Origin: Darksidea phi
Lineage: Eukaryota; Ascomycota; Dothideomycetes; Pleosporales; Lentitheciaceae
DNA length: 64,000 bases
NCBI GenBank assembly: GCA_030770425.1
Contig: JASJFT010000092.1
Span: 112,167 to 176,166 of the forward strand
Reading direction: 5' to 3'
The notes beneath the pieces are model-generated. The model saw only the letters and a program-made list of their open reading frames with translations, did no database searches and was not told the DNA's origin. Positions 1 to 11,338 of this stretch are shown here, in pieces. Each line of letters begins with the position of its first letter. Positions within the stretch are counted from its first letter, which is position 1. The position numbers and the translations under genes are program-made.

Positions 1-1
1 C

Positions 2-235
2 AATAAGGACACGGATACCTGGACCAGGCACCCGTCGCCCATAGAGTGGATTTCCACGATCGAGGTGTACAAAGATGGCGCTGTGCGGATGGTGGGTGGG
101 CAGTGGTTTGCTTGTGCTCAAGGCCAGGTTGCGCAGTATTTGCTGCATCCGGCGGACTTGTTCAAGACCGGTGGGTTGACATGGTATGAGCTTGATGATC
201 CATTGCACGGGTTGACTTATAATATGTACGTTTGA
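2..235 (+). CDS. 3' end of a truncated gene, unknown function
   Basis: An open frame runs from the window edge to a TGA at 233-235 and encodes about 77 residues. The peptide is rich in Trp, Gly and Asp and reads like the folded C-terminal part of a protein (…VRMVGGQWFACAQGQ… and …GLTWYELDDPLHG…). It shows no membrane segment or low-complexity tail. The 5' part lies outside the window, so neither start nor introns can be judged. I do not recognise the family. Codon choice and the absence of stops over 234 bases support real coding sequence. The next gene lies about 110 bases downstream on the opposite strand, so the two converge. Confidence 0.55.
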   Translation, partial: NKDTDTWTRHPSPIEWISTIEVYKDGAVRMVGGQWFACAQGQVAQYLLHPADLFKTGGLTWYELDDPLHGLTYNMYV

Positions 236-343
236 GTGATTTGGTGTGGGCTAGGAAATTATTGAATGGTGTCGCTCCTTTTGCAGTAAAATCTCTTGCA
301 GTATATTAGTATCGAAATAAAGTCGCTCCTTTGATGCTCAGTC

Positions 344-1009
344 CTATATCCTTCGAAGCATTCTTCGCCACGCTTTCCCGAACCGCTCTCGTGCATTTCT
401 CGCAAACATTCCTCTTCCAACAGGTTTCGTATCTGACCCTCGGCGTACGAGTTCTTCGCCTAATAGCCGCTGCTCCTCATCATCCACTCCCAATTCGAGT
501 TCCACAATCTCTTGCACTACATTCCCATCATGATCCTCCTCCCCACATCCACATGCGCTTCCTCCCTCAACGAGCTCAAGCAGCGGCATCTGTCCGATGT
601 GCGTCAAGCTCTGTAGCCCAAACCCCAGCGTGACAATCTTCTCTTTGGCAGTCACATCCTCCTTTTGCTTCATCTTCTCCTGCACCGCTGGATCTGAATC
701 TACCTCCTCGAGGACCGGCCTTCGCGCCTTCTCATGTTGTTTACGTAATCTGATAGCGAACTCGTTCAGCCTGGTTTGAGAGGTATTGGCATCTTCGCTG
801 CTCTTCTCGAGTGCAAAGTCGCAGGCGTTGTCGTCTGCGCTTTCGGCAGATTTTGATGAGGGTGGGTAGTGGATGGAATCAGAGTATGCGTGCTCAAGTT
901 CTTGCACGCTGGATGGTGTCGTGTCGAACCCTCTATCAATGCCGTCTACGTGAGCCGCGTTTACTCCAGTCTGGATATCGCGTGAATAGCGGGGACCACC
1001 GTCCGCCAT
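344..1009 (-). CDS. Hypothetical protein, 221 aa
   Basis: A single open frame of 221 codons starts at an ATG at 1009-1007. An in-frame TAA lies upstream, so this is the first available Met of the frame. The N-terminal third is polar and acidic. A central part contains EDVTAKEKIVTLGFGLQSLTH, then a short CGCGEEDHDG stretch. The C-terminus is strongly basic (RNARERFGKAWRRMLRRI), which could bind nucleic acid or membranes. There is no signal peptide or transmembrane segment. Another 102-codon minus-strand frame upstream (961-1269) is probably chance. A short 5' exon cannot be excluded, because the bases just before the ATG contain acceptor-like CAG. I do not recognise the family. Confidence 0.5.
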   Translation of the reverse strand: MADGGPRYSRDIQTGVNAAHVDGIDRGFDTTPSSVQELEHAYSDSIHYPPSSKSAESADDNACDFALEKSSEDANTSQTRLNEFAIRLRKQHEKARRPVLEEVDSDPAVQEKMKQKEDVTAKEKIVTLGFGLQSLTHIGQMPLLELVEGGSACGCGEEDHDGNVVQEIVELELGVDDEEQRLLGEELVRRGSDTKPVGRGMFARNARERFGKAWRRMLRRI

Positions 1010-1831
1010 AATGATGTCGCTGTCTCCGATGCTGACTGTTTGCTTAGACGGAGATTGTTGTTCTCTTGTTCCGTCTTATGCCTAGGGGTCTGCGTCGTCT
1101 TCAATCCTTTCGTGCATGGGGCCCAGGGTGAGAAACCGGAGGCTGTGCACTGTTTGACTGCCAGAGAGAAAGCTGGAATATTCTTAGCCGTATTGTCCCG
1201 TTCGCGATGGACGGTGGCAAAGGTAGCGGTTGTGGGTAGCGGTGCAGACGCCGGTGTTTCGGGCGGCATGTGTATGCTAAGGATTGGAGTATAAGTTGGA
1301 AAAGCTGGTCCCGAGGCGCTTCAGTTCCTTTATTCTAGATTAGAGGTGCCGCCGTTTCAGATTGCGACGGTGTTCGCATCTCCGAGTAGGTGAACAGAGA
1401 GAGGTTTGGATTGGCAATGGGAAAGATGGTAAGCCGTAGGAAGAGGGCGGAGTTAAATATCCTTGATTAGTGGTTGTGAATGAACAGGTGTGCAAGCGGG
1501 TAGTATGGAAATTTGACATAGATTAGGGCAGGGAGGGAGTGTATTGCGAAAGGATGCATTAGAGGAGATTGAGAGATTTTGAGCTCGAGTTGGTTGGCAC
1601 AAGTGGAGCTGAGCCGTACTTGGGCTTTGGAGTTCCGTGGTTTGATAGTTAGAGTTACGGTTGACAGGTAACTTGGGAGATGCAAATTGCGTTGTATCGC
1701 GAGAAAACTAGGACTCTATTATAAGACAACGGTTACTAAAATCTATTCCTTCTATTTTATAAAATAGCCGTTCCGTTGAGAAAGAAGACAAACCGCGATG
1801 AATCAGGACTACTTACTCGGTTACACCACCC
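1010..1831. other. Intergenic, no gene seen
   Basis: Only short chance frames occur on both strands. A patch near 1720-1770 is AT-rich. This stretch holds the upstream region of the 221-aa gene and the 3' flank of the bestrophin-family gene. Confidence 0.5.
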
Positions 1832-3567
1832 TTATACCTGATGCCCCACCCTCTCATACCGCCCATCAGCTTTATCCGTCTTATGACGACTCCTTAGCTT
1901 TGGTTTGACATTTTCCATGCTAATCAATGCCTTCCTCCTAAGCGCCTCTTTGATCTCCTCGACGCTCCTATTCTTCCATTCCTCATAGCTGCCATGGCTA
2001 AGCGGGTACATAACCCGGTTCTGCTTGCTCTTAACAAAGGTGTCAGCCTTCTGTGGCTCAGAAGACGCTATGATATCTACGTCAGCGGCGATCTGGTTGC
2101 AATAATCATCGAGCGGGAGGTCATTAACATCGTGGCCGAAGGGGTTCTCGATCTCTTGGCCGATGAAAGCAAAACCAAGGATGATATATGCAGCAACTAG
2201 CACGGATGCGGTCAGTTATTTACTCGGGTAGCTAAAAGTTTTTTGTCGAAGTAGATTGTGGGCCTACATAGAGTTCCTGGGATCGCGACAAGCCCGAGAG
2301 TGCTATACAGTTGAAAAGGGAGTATGAGGATATACACCCAGGTTAATTGAGAGATGGCGATCGTGTAGGCGAGGGGTAGTGGAGTGTTAAGGATACGATC
2401 GGTATTGGCGTGAACATCGTTCATGCTCAAGACTGCGTTTACTGAAAATACGACAAGTAAGTCCCCAAATCGCCAACGTGTGGATGGTGCAATAGACTAA
2501 CATGCTTGCGCCTGGTGAGCATTTACTTTGAGGCACCCGTCGGCACCGAGGTCATGAATATAGATCGTCAAATGATTTAGGATCTCGAGAGGCAGATTAC
2601 CAAGCGGATATTTGGCGCGCTTGATAATCTTCCTAGGATTCGATATCGCGAAGGAAACGCCAAGGTACTCTCCCCAGGATTTCCAGGGAGATTTTGGGCC
2701 CGGGTCGTCTCGTTCTGGCTCAAGCTCAGTTGCTGCTTTTGCGAAGGTGTCGAGGTGTTGTACAAGATCCCTCAGGTCATTGTAATGCGTGTATGGTTCG
2801 AAACGAAGGCGATGTTTGAGCGCTCGAGCAAAAGCGACAACAAGATTCAAAGCAGTCCTATGGCATGGGTCAGATGCGTGTGCTCAGCAGCCAGGGATTA
2901 TCGAAGACAAACACTTTTCCTAATAGATCATCCTTTGCATGATCCTCTCTCTCTTCAGCATTAATCCAGATATTGCGTGCGAGATTTTGCGATGTCAGCG
3001 TCAGCATTGTCCAACATCTTCTGCCTTCCATATATCGTTCGTAGGCCGTCGTACTACGAAATGACAGAGACAGGGCAACGACAAATCCAAGAACGGTGAG
3101 TAGAGTGGATGAGATTCCAACTGTGGAACGAACACACGAGCACCGGTCAGCTGAAAGAAATATCGATATGTCGGAAATTAAACTCACGATCGCGAACATG
3201 TCTTGAAAAGAGACACACAGCACTGGTCCAAACGCCAACAAAAAGCATAGGAAGAATCAGCTCCGGCAGACAGCTTCCATGGATCCGCAGAAGCATCGGC
3301 CATTTGGAATGTCTGTCCAGCTCACGAGGACCAAGCTATTAGAAAAATTCAGCAAATTAATACAGCGAGCGAAGTTTTCAGTGGACCTACGAAATACTCA
3401 TCGAGCGTCAAACTATCGTTAGTTCGGTATTTATTCTTTGAGGAAAGTATAAATGGTTCTGGTGTGAACTGTGGAATGGTTTTTGTTCGGGATATCAATG
3501 TTTCCTCTGTGGTTGAAATGCTCCTCTGGTCATCCTCCACGTTGAGCGAAGGGCGCGGAGGGTCCAT
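1832..3567 (-). CDS. Bestrophin-family anion channel-like protein, six exons, 475 aa
   Basis: Exons in gene order are 3567-3391, 3335-3188, 3120-2913, 2857-2502, 2441-2268 and 2196-1832. The introns are 55, 67, 55, 60 and 71 bases with GT..AG ends, and the joined CDS is 1,428 bases. The join gives DEYF-LGPRELDRHSKWP near residue 60, then LGISSTLLTVLGFVVALSL and STTAYERYMEGRRCW. It continues with KVTALNLVVAFARALKHRLRF and, near residue 373, IENPFGHDVNDLPLDDYC. This order is that of the fungal bestrophin/UPF0187 family, whose members form pentameric chloride or bicarbonate channels in membranes. Exons 2-3 and 5-6 carry the hydrophobic segments. The C-terminus is short and basic. Length is normal for the family and every splice keeps frame. 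The specific ion and membrane are unknown. Confidence 0.9.
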
Positions 3568-5059
3568 AAGTACTCCGGTAATAAGGTATATTTGAGCTGT
3601 GCTATCCTGTCAATGAAAAAAAAAAGGATGCGGACACAATTTTAGGGGATTGATAGATAAATAGATAGCAGAATGGAGCACAAGAGCTCTTATTAAGAGA
3701 GAAAGACAGCTGACATAATAAGCTTAGCTCGTTTCTATATTCCGCACATTGGGGGCGAAATGATAAGGTCAGCAGAACACCAAAATACAACCGACTTATA
3801 CATAACCCCATACAAATGCAGTTCTCTCCCAATTTTTGTGCTAAAAATAGTCAATGGTTAGAAGATAAGGCTGCAGTTAGTGTCAGATCTATTGCGACGT
3901 TCATTGACCTTTTCAGTAGGTGAGATGTCCATTGCGCCGTATTACAAGCATATATTTGCATATCTTCCAGCCCGCTAGCGACGATCATGCTAGGTCATGG
4001 CTTTTGGCGAGGTTTTGGGGAAGATTATTTCCACTTTAAGAATCGAAGATGGGTATCTGCTTGACCCTGAAAACCAAGATAGGTGCCCAACAATTTACTT
4101 TCTGCCAAATCCAGCCTTCCATTGGACAACTCACGTGAGACACGGTCAGGACAGCCCCTTCTCCCACGCAGTGCTCAACGAACCCCGCATTACACTCTAG
4201 ACAAATGCAGCGCAAATTGTGGACTGGTACTGGAATAGAGATTCAGTCGTTTGTCGCCAAAAATTAACACATGATTATGTAGGAGGGTGGAGTTGCACCT
4301 CTATTCGCGCGGTTCTTCCGGCTGTGTTTTCGCCTCCATTGGATATAGGTTACCCACAGAACGGGCCACCCGAGAACAATAAATGTGCATCACGTTTCAC
4401 ACTCTGAGCCAGCCGCCTGATCGCCAACAATTTGCCCGATTCGTCCTTTCTTTGCCTCGCTAGCCTGCGCAATGCACTCCCCTCACTTTGAGCTACCATT
4501 GTTTTATGTGCAGTATCACTACTCTGTCTTTGACAAATTCGAATACCTTACAAGCCCAAGGATCTTGATTGAGGCGCCTACTCAGCGTATGCGATTGCGC
4601 ACTTTTGTAATGCAATCTAGACTGAACAGCTGGATTTACTACCTGAGCTCTGATTGATTAAAGCGAAGACTTGTACGAAGATATCCTTTTAAGGGAGAAA
4701 TAGAGCGAGGGTGATAGACAGAGTAGCCGAGTATTGATGGTACTGCTGGTATATCTTACGCGAAAACTGCAAGTAATTTATAGCGACAATCACGCGATTA
4801 TCCTAGGCGTTCTCTTTTATGAGATTGCTTGTCCCTTCTTACAGCTCTGGAGGCGTTGCTTCTTATTTTGAGCATAAGATCCTGCTTGTCCCAAATCTGC
4901 CCGGTGTGTACGCACGCTTTAAAGACTTCGCCAACAATAATAACGCTGCTTAATCCATCATATATCAAGTTTGATCGTCTCCAAAAGTAGGCCATCATCA
5001 CTAATTTAGTTTATAAACATTCGCGCTAATGCATATATAGGAAATCGACTGCCCGGACG
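3568..5059. other. Intergenic region with a degenerate dispersed repeat
   Basis: No convincing gene is present. Frames of 60-76 codons occur but lack splice partners or recognisable motifs. A repeat copy sits at about 3885-4015. The rest is moderately AT-rich spacer between the bestrophin promoter and a weak ORF at 5060. Confidence 0.5.
3885..4015. repeat. Dispersed repeat copy A (partner at 11833-11964)
   Basis: This stretch aligns in the same orientation with 11833-11964. Shared words include TTGCGCCGTATTAC / TTGTGCCGTATTAC, GCATATATTTGCAT / GCATATGTTTGCAT, TCCAGCCC, and CTTTTGGCGAGGTTT / CTTTTGGTGAGGTTT. By eye roughly three quarters of positions match, and many mismatches are transitions. 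It has no obvious coding capacity. It may be a RIP-degraded mobile-element end or an old segmental duplication. Confidence 0.6.
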
Positions 5060-5278
5060 ATGCCTTCGAACATGCAACGAGAACAGCCATGGAAGCCCAT
5101 GCTGGCGCAGCTTCAAGAGCACAAGAAAAACATCAAAGCCACTCCCGACAGCGATGGTTTTGAAAAGGGTGAACCAATCATCCTAGGTGGACAGGGCGCT
5201 TGGGGCAAGTGGAAAGAGGAAGTTCCGAGCCCGAAAGCCAAGGGCCTCTGGTATGACACAGCTGAGGGCGAGAAATGA
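5060..5278 (+). CDS. Possible small gene or gene fragment, 72 aa
   Basis: A 73-codon frame from ATG to TGA encodes a polar, Lys/Glu-rich peptide (AQLQEHKKNIKATPDSDGFE, then ILGGQGAWGKWKEE). The composition looks protein-like rather than random. It is very short, has no identifiable motif, and ends 150 bases before the 3' end of the converging desaturase-like gene. An acceptor-like ATAG lies about 20 bases upstream, so it could be the last exon of a decayed gene. I do not recognise it. Confidence 0.3.
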   Translation: MPSNMQREQPWKPMLAQLQEHKKNIKATPDSDGFEKGEPIILGGQGAWGKWKEEVPSPKAKGLWYDTAEGEK

Positions 5279-5427
5279 AGCGATATATCAGTTTCATCTG
5301 GCTTTTGGGATACCTATGGACTTTAAAGATCAGTACAAATTGATCTCTGTTGCTCCTCACAGTGCACCGCTTATACCATTACTTGTGACCAAATACGATC
5401 TGATAAATATCTTGGGCGGCTACATTC

Positions 5428-6500
5428 TCAAGGTTCATCCTGCCGGTCCTTGTAATACACGAGAGCTCGAACTTCAACACTCTCCCGTCCTTGTGTGTCG
5501 CCCGCTGCCCATGGGTTCGGAAATGCGGTGTGTGGGACTCCTTTCGCAGGTTGTGAGTAACGGTAAGTACTCGGAAATTTGGTTCTCTTGCTTACCAGTC
5601 AAGCCCGTGGAATCTGACTGCAGCATGACCATAGCCTCGTTCGTCTGCTGCTGCGACAAGTAGTAAAACTTGTGAGCGGGCGAAGGGTGAACTTGGAATG
5701 TCTCTAGTGCTCCATCGGGAAACACAATATCTCGAACTTGTAAATCTTCTTGGGCGTTGACTGTCGCGGCGTCGCAAACAGCGAGTGGCCAGCTACGTAC
5801 AGGGCCGATGAGAGGTTTCCAGACACTGACCAACGTGAGAGTGTGCCCGGAGGCTTAGCTTAGTTTGGACTCACTTGACGTATTGATATCTCTGACGGAG
5901 CAGATCCGGTGACTCTGGGTTAAAACGAGAGACGAGTTCCGTCGTCGTTACAGGTGTCGTGTCTCCAACAATTGTTAGTAGGTACCCCGCTCGATGCTGC
6001 ATGCCTTTGACCATACCGACATGAAGAAGAGTTGCGGGCTGTGAGAATTCGTACTTTTCTCCTGTAGAGATGGGAAACTCGAGATGGCTTTTACGGACCT
6101 GCCGTGAGTGTGAGTTCAATAGAAGTAGTGTACCAAAGAGCAGCTACGTCACCTTGAAATCAATGATTTGGATTCGATCAGCACGAAGAAATGACTTCAA
6201 CGTCTCCGCAAGGGGCTTGAAGTATTGCTTCGCCAGTGTTTCACCATCACATCTTACAAAATCCTGTACCGTAACATGGGTATCTAGATTCATAATCGCA
6301 AAACCATTCTTCTCGATGGAGAAGTTTGCTTCCCTTCCACGGATGTCTTCCACTGCTATCCCCTCATGCTTGCGCGGCACAGCATTTGACTTGGGAAATC
6401 CCGGCGGTGGGTCAAATTTTAGTTCGTAAGGTTTGAGTGTATCCCATAAGCAGTTCCTATCCAAGAGATACATTGAGGTATTGTCCACATGTTGCAGCAT
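5428..6500 (-). CDS. GA4 desaturase / CmcJ-like oxidoreductase family protein, four exons, 304 aa
   Basis: Exons are 6500-6153, 6098-5875, 5825-5596 and 5540-5428. Introns of 54, 49 and 55 bases are GT-AG, and the joined CDS is 915 bases. The joins give [14 protein letters not shown], then [22 protein letters not shown], then [16 protein letters not shown], ending [12 protein letters not shown]. These blocks, with [16 protein letters not shown] in exon 3, are the hallmark of the fungal family named after gibberellin GA4 desaturase and CmcJ/AsaB-like hydroxylases. Members often sit in secondary-metabolite loci, acting on small molecules with 2-oxoglutarate/Fe suggested for some. No synthase gene is visible within this window, so the substrate is unknown. 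Length fits the family. The start is the first Met of exon 1. Confidence 0.85.
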
Positions 6501-7225
6501 GATGTATAGGGATTGGAGTGCGATGGATCAGTTGTGGAGCCCGTCATGCACCGCTCGCGTCTATATACTGTTCGATACAGCTTGCCGGGACAACTCGGGT
6601 CCTTGATCGCCGATCTTTGATTACATTCTTGGTCAGCCAAGGCTTATTCGCTGTCTTCACTGAAGCGGACACCGGAAGCGGGGCAGCACGACGACCTCAG
6701 CGCTAGTCGCGCGCAAACTGTGAGCCAATAAAACCTTCGAAGCCATTTATTCGGTAGCTTCAACCGCTAATCCTAAATAACATGTGCCATCGCAATGATT
6801 ACGTTCGTCTTCATGTCCTCTCGAGTTTCCTACGTCGAGTTTTGAAACATGGGGATTTCTAGAAACCGTAACTAACAGTCTATCACATGTAGCGCAATCA
6901 TAGGTAGTATGGATATTAAATAGCCTGTTTTGTAGCAGATACATTAGGAAGTCGGGAATACAATATCGTTTCCCCATGAGAGAATAAAGCAAGGGTTTTG
7001 ATACAGACACGAACATAACAGAAGAAATCTACAATATCTCGCAAGAGTGAAAAGGTATCTGGTTAAAAAGCGATTCTCATATTCCAGGAAAGACGGCATC
7101 TGGAGCTTATCTAAAGAAACAAGTTCAGGTCGTCATGTCAAGCTTGCCCCTTGATTCCCATGAAAATGCTTTTCCCTTTCCCCCGAAACACGCCCTAGTC
7201 ACCCTCTAGGTACTTGCACAGTCTC
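6501..7225. other. Intergenic, no gene seen
   Basis: This is the promoter side of the desaturase-like gene and the 3' flank of the membrane-protein gene. A weak 89-codon minus-strand frame (6747-7016) has no features suggesting coding. Confidence 0.5.
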
Positions 7226-9079
7226 TCACGAAGTAGAACGTCTCTTGCTTGCCATCGAGACACTTCCAACAGATGGTGTCCGAGGAAGGACACGAGGATC
7301 GAGCATCTTCGTATCCACAGTGGTTCCAGAGTCGATGAGGGAGATCTCAGAGCATCCTCGAGCGGGTGATACCACACTCTTAAGCACACCATCCATGCTT
7401 ATGAGGCTCGACTTGTGCTCAAGCTGGTTTGTGTCCTCTTCATTGATTTGCTTAACGACCACCGACGAAGACCTGGCGGGAGCTACTGGCGGAATCGATT
7501 TGGCCTTAGATCTGCTACCCGGAATGCTCGGAGTAGCATTTGATAATGAAATTCCATTGGAATACACCCTAGAAGGTCTAGGGGCTGGCAATGCAGCGTC
7601 GAGGGTTTCGAAACCGGGCCGTCGAAACATGCCAGCGCAGAAGTGGTCTCGATCCTTAAACTTTATTCCTTCCATCATTTCCTCTTCTAAACGAGCCTCC
7701 GAGCTCTTAGCCGCATGTATCATCCACTCGATCTTGCCATCCGGAACATACGTATTCGCGATCTTGGACTTGTAACGTTCCAAGAAGAAAAAATGCCGGC
7801 CAGCTCCCCCAAAACTCAGCAGAGACATAAGGATGAGAAGAAGGAGGAAGACTACTGACAATTCCACGGTCTCGACCCATACGCTCACCATCCTTAACGA
7901 TGGAACGCTATGGTTGGTGTTCGCCGCAACCATATAAGCTTGATAGAACCTGAGTATGTCTTTGGGCGAAGGTGTTGCGATAGTCGCGCCTCTCCCAGCA
8001 GCTTTTTCAAGATCATATTCCCAGTATGTCCTGTAACCCATAGCGATGGAGTCTGTGTCATTCAACCAGACCCAAGGTATCAGATCTTTGTCCGCAACTT
8101 CAGCTTTACGAGTGATTCTACATTCTACTCGTGTATAAGAAGCTTTTTGTATCGGACCGAACGGTATCCACGTTGCTTCGCCGGTCATGCCCTTATCCGT
8201 GGCTTTTGCTGAGAAGTTCTGGGCATGAAACACCGAGATTGATATTTCTAGCGTATCCTTGTTGGCGTACATTCGATCATCCACTTCTGGATCTGACTGG
8301 ATGATAACAAACCATAGAACATGCTTGAGCTGCTCCTTCGGATCCGTCCAGGTTGCCCAGCTGTCGAAGTTTTTGGCTATCTTGTATTTTGACTCATCCA
8401 GCCAAGACGGCTCGAATGTCTGTCGGAACGTGCGATATAGGTTGAGAGGCTCGTAGACATTGTAATTCCCGGAGGCTACCACGTTTGGCAATATCGTTTC
8501 AGGTGTTTCATTGCATGCAACGCTCCATGTTGGGTTCCACTCGTTGGCTACGTACGTCCAAGGCTCTGTGGAGGGCGGTAGATAGTCGAGCATTTGAGTA
8601 GTCGGAAAGTTGGCGCGGTTCAAGCTTTGAATCGTGTCATTCCATAACACGTTGGCATAAAGGAGATTTGAGAAACTGCCAGCACCCTTCATAGTCTGCA
8701 TGACTCCAAGCTCCCTTTGCTGGATAGTTTGACCATTTCGGAGGGAAACCTTCGCAATGGGACCGGAAAACATGCACGTAACTGTGATGACCAAGACTAC
8801 GATGAGTTGCGCGAGGAGATGCAGGTTTTCTTTGGCAAAGAGTCGCGTGCGTAGGACTGTGACAAGATCCCACGCGTCGCCTGGGCCAGTGAACGTGAAT
8901 AGCGCAGGCAGTGGAACATCATCTTTTTCTTGGAGTAACTTGGAGCTTCCTCGACGCCACCAATAGCGAGAGAATGACCACAAACCAACAGTGCCGAGGA
9001 CTGAAATGAACACGTTCAAAGCCGCTTGTACGCTTGCCAAGCTCCAGCGGGTGGAGAGAAGGATCCATGAGATAGCCAT
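7226..9079 (-). CDS. Uncharacterised fungal membrane protein with large extracytoplasmic loop, 617 aa
   Basis: A single uninterrupted frame starts at an ATG at 9079-9077. Hydrophobic segments lie at about residues 10-38, 88-110 and 405-428 (VVFLLLLILMSLLSF). Between the second and third lies a loop of about 290 residues with several N-glycosylation sequons (NDT, NFS, NHS) and scattered Cys, suggesting it faces the lumen or outside. The C-terminal 190 residues are polar and Ser/Pro-rich and probably cytosolic and disordered, beginning after GRHFFFLERYKSKIANTYVP. This layout is common among uncharacterised Pezizomycotina membrane proteins. I do not recognise a characterised family and infer no function. 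Confidence 0.75.
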   Translation of the reverse strand: MAISWILLSTRWSLASVQAALNVFISVLGTVGLWSFSRYWWRRGSSKLLQEKDDVPLPALFTFTGPGDAWDLVTVLRTRLFAKENLHLLAQLIVVLVITVTCMFSGPIAKVSLRNGQTIQQRELGVMQTMKGAGSFSNLLYANVLWNDTIQSLNRANFPTTQMLDYLPPSTEPWTYVANEWNPTWSVACNETPETILPNVVASGNYNVYEPLNLYRTFRQTFEPSWLDESKYKIAKNFDSWATWTDPKEQLKHVLWFVIIQSDPEVDDRMYANKDTLEISISVFHAQNFSAKATDKGMTGEATWIPFGPIQKASYTRVECRITRKAEVADKDLIPWVWLNDTDSIAMGYRTYWEYDLEKAAGRGATIATPSPKDILRFYQAYMVAANTNHSVPSLRMVSVWVETVELSVVFLLLLILMSLLSFGGAGRHFFFLERYKSKIANTYVPDGKIEWMIHAAKSSEARLEEEMMEGIKFKDRDHFCAGMFRRPGFETLDAALPAPRPSRVYSNGISLSNATPSIPGSRSKAKSIPPVAPARSSSVVVKQINEEDTNQLEHKSSLISMDGVLKSVVSPARGCSEISLIDSGTTVDTKMLDPRVLPRTPSVGSVSMASKRRSTS

Positions 9080-10221
9080 TTTGGTAGGGTTGAATGGGGA
9101 AGCAGCCGAATGTTCGGGTTAGGCGTGATTTATTTGATAGAAACCGTAGAAAGATCAGGCGATGCTGTGGACTTGAAGTAGCGTGTGGGACGGAGAAGGT
9201 CTGTCCATCTTAGAGCTTCTACCCGTCATTTAGAGCTTAAAAATGATTGATCAGCCTTGAAAATCAGCCTTGTGGGTAATAACGGATAGCACTAAGTACA
9301 TCGTTGTTGTTTGCCCTTGCGTGTCTCCAAGCACGATAATAATCGCCCACTGGAGCAAACCGCATCATGTAACTAGCCAAGATAGATTATCAGCAGTACA
9401 AATACTAGCATAGCCACGCATACCTTTGTCGCACCCGCATGCGAGGTTGTGATGTAGCACGAATGCAACATACTGTTGCTCACCCCAATGGCTCTCGGAC
9501 AACAAGGGCGATGCTTGTAAGAGGAAATCCACCGATGGGCATTGCAATCAGATATCCGTGAACTATATATATATATTCAGTTCTGACGGAAGAATAAATG
9601 ATTACCCGCCTGATAATGCGAAAAGGTGGTGGACGTCACGGCACCTTTCGTTTCGCAGGGGTGCGCAATTTTTATACGCGAGGTGACCTACTCTACAAAT
9701 AATAGGATACCAATCGGTCGGCAGCCTTATGAAGTAGCGAAGTCATCCATATCTTGCGTGGCTTGTTTGCACAGCCCACAGATGCCGATTTCGTCTCATC
9801 CGAAGATGGAGCTACAGCCGTTTCTTCACCACTGTTGTCACTCAAGCGAAGCTTCATCGCAAGAAGACGAGGACTCGCTGAGCGCTTTTGACTTCATTCG
9901 ATACTCCAATTTCTTCATATTCATCTTTGCTCTCAAGGTTCTTGTTCAGTTTACAGCTGGCCTCCTCGAGTTACCGGTGGTCCAACCCCTAGAGCGCGCA
10001 GCCTGAGGATGGTATGGCCTTGAGTTTGATATCAATACCCAAGACGCTGCTTGAAAAGATCCTGTAATACAAGGTAAGTTTGCTATGGTCACGGGGTACA
10101 AGTAGACTTTTGATTCTCCACCTTGTCACGCGGTTGGAAGAAAAACGCCCACTCAATAGATTCTGCCCCACCCAAAATAATGTCACCAACTTTTCAACTC
10201 AACACAACTCCACAACAGTAC

Positions 10222-10248
10222 TGATATATATATATATATATATATATT
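10222..10248. repeat. (TA)n microsatellite
   Basis: An uninterrupted run of alternating T and A of roughly 25 bases follows CAGTACTGA. A shorter TATATA run lies near 9563-9576. Confidence 0.9.
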
Positions 10249-10974
10249 TGATTGCGCAAATCTTCTTCTATGTCTAAAAGAGGTATACAAAATTTTAATA
10301 CACCAAAAAAGGCGCGTATCAGGACTGTATTGATATCGGGGGCGAAATGACTGGGTATTGGGCGACAATACCAAAAAATCTCTATATACAACTATCCCTA
10401 TATAAACTTAAGGCTTCAAACTATTCTGAATCAATATTTCAGGAGAGTGGGTCGAAAAACCGCGTTTCCTATACGATTTTGTTCTGACGGTCTTGCTCTA
10501 TAGATCTCTGGAAAATTCGCGGCAGAAGATTCATACTGGTCTTAGCAATTAGGGGGGCAGTTACCCGCGCTTTTCTGGGTAATGCTTGCCTGTATGTTTA
10601 CCTTGAGCCCCTTCCAACCTAGCTATTCATGGTGCTCTAGGCTTCTCTACCAGAAGACTGCCCGTCAAAGACGTTTGACTCTCCTTATTATTTCTATTCC
10701 TCGGGGATGGCGGAAGAGTGGAGCTCTCCATAATCTTCAAAACCTTTTCCGACATGGTGCCGTGAGACAAAGAGGTGAGATAGCCGGATCAACGTTTTCG
10801 TTCCCGACTAACTCATAATACACTCACCCACGCGAGTCACCTAATGGCCCTCCCTTCGGGTTGCTTTTAATGGATGATCATTTTTGCGCCATTTGCCACA
10901 GCCACTGTAGCTCTATGTGCGAGGTTAAATCTGACTAGACTAATTCTAGAAACGTCAGCCTTTCTGACGTTATT

Positions 10975-11066
10975 GGTTTTATAGTGTAACGGCAAAGCAA
11001 CCGCCTCACCGTCCTTTCCATAGTTACGCTTCACTTTTTATTGTCGGCGACCTGTGTTCGATGCTG
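10975..11066 (+). other. tRNA-Val(CAC)-like relic or tRNA-derived element
   Basis: A perfect match to the Pol III A box (TAGTGTAACGG, from 10982) follows GGTTTTA, like the start of fungal tRNA-Val. CCTCACC follows, with CAC where the anticodon would be. A B-box-like TGTTCGATGCT lies at 11055-11065. The acceptor and anticodon stems do not pair and the A-to-B distance is longer than in an intronless tRNA. It is therefore not a functional tRNA as read. It may be a decayed tRNA gene or the head of a SINE-like element. Confidence 0.35.
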
Positions 11067-11338
11067 TGCTAGGTATGACAATCAGCAGATAAGGCCCCGA
11101 GGCTAAACTTGAGTAGTTCGACTTGTATGTTGGGGGCAGAGCCAATCTTGCTATTGCTTTTTTTCGCGAGCATACACGGTGCGCGGGGCAAACCAGCTGC
11201 CTGCTGGTCAATGTTTCCTTCTCCCTGCCGTGCGTACCATGACATACTCCTTTATCAAGAACTGTACTAAAACCCGGCTTCGGTCTTGTTTGGTTGCCTT
11301 CTCGTACTTGTCTGCGGCCTTGTTAAACCGATACAGGT

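Noticed and set aside
2779..2803. GGTTCGAAAC resembling a tRNA B box
   Set aside because: It lies within a bestrophin coding exon and has no A box or stems around it.
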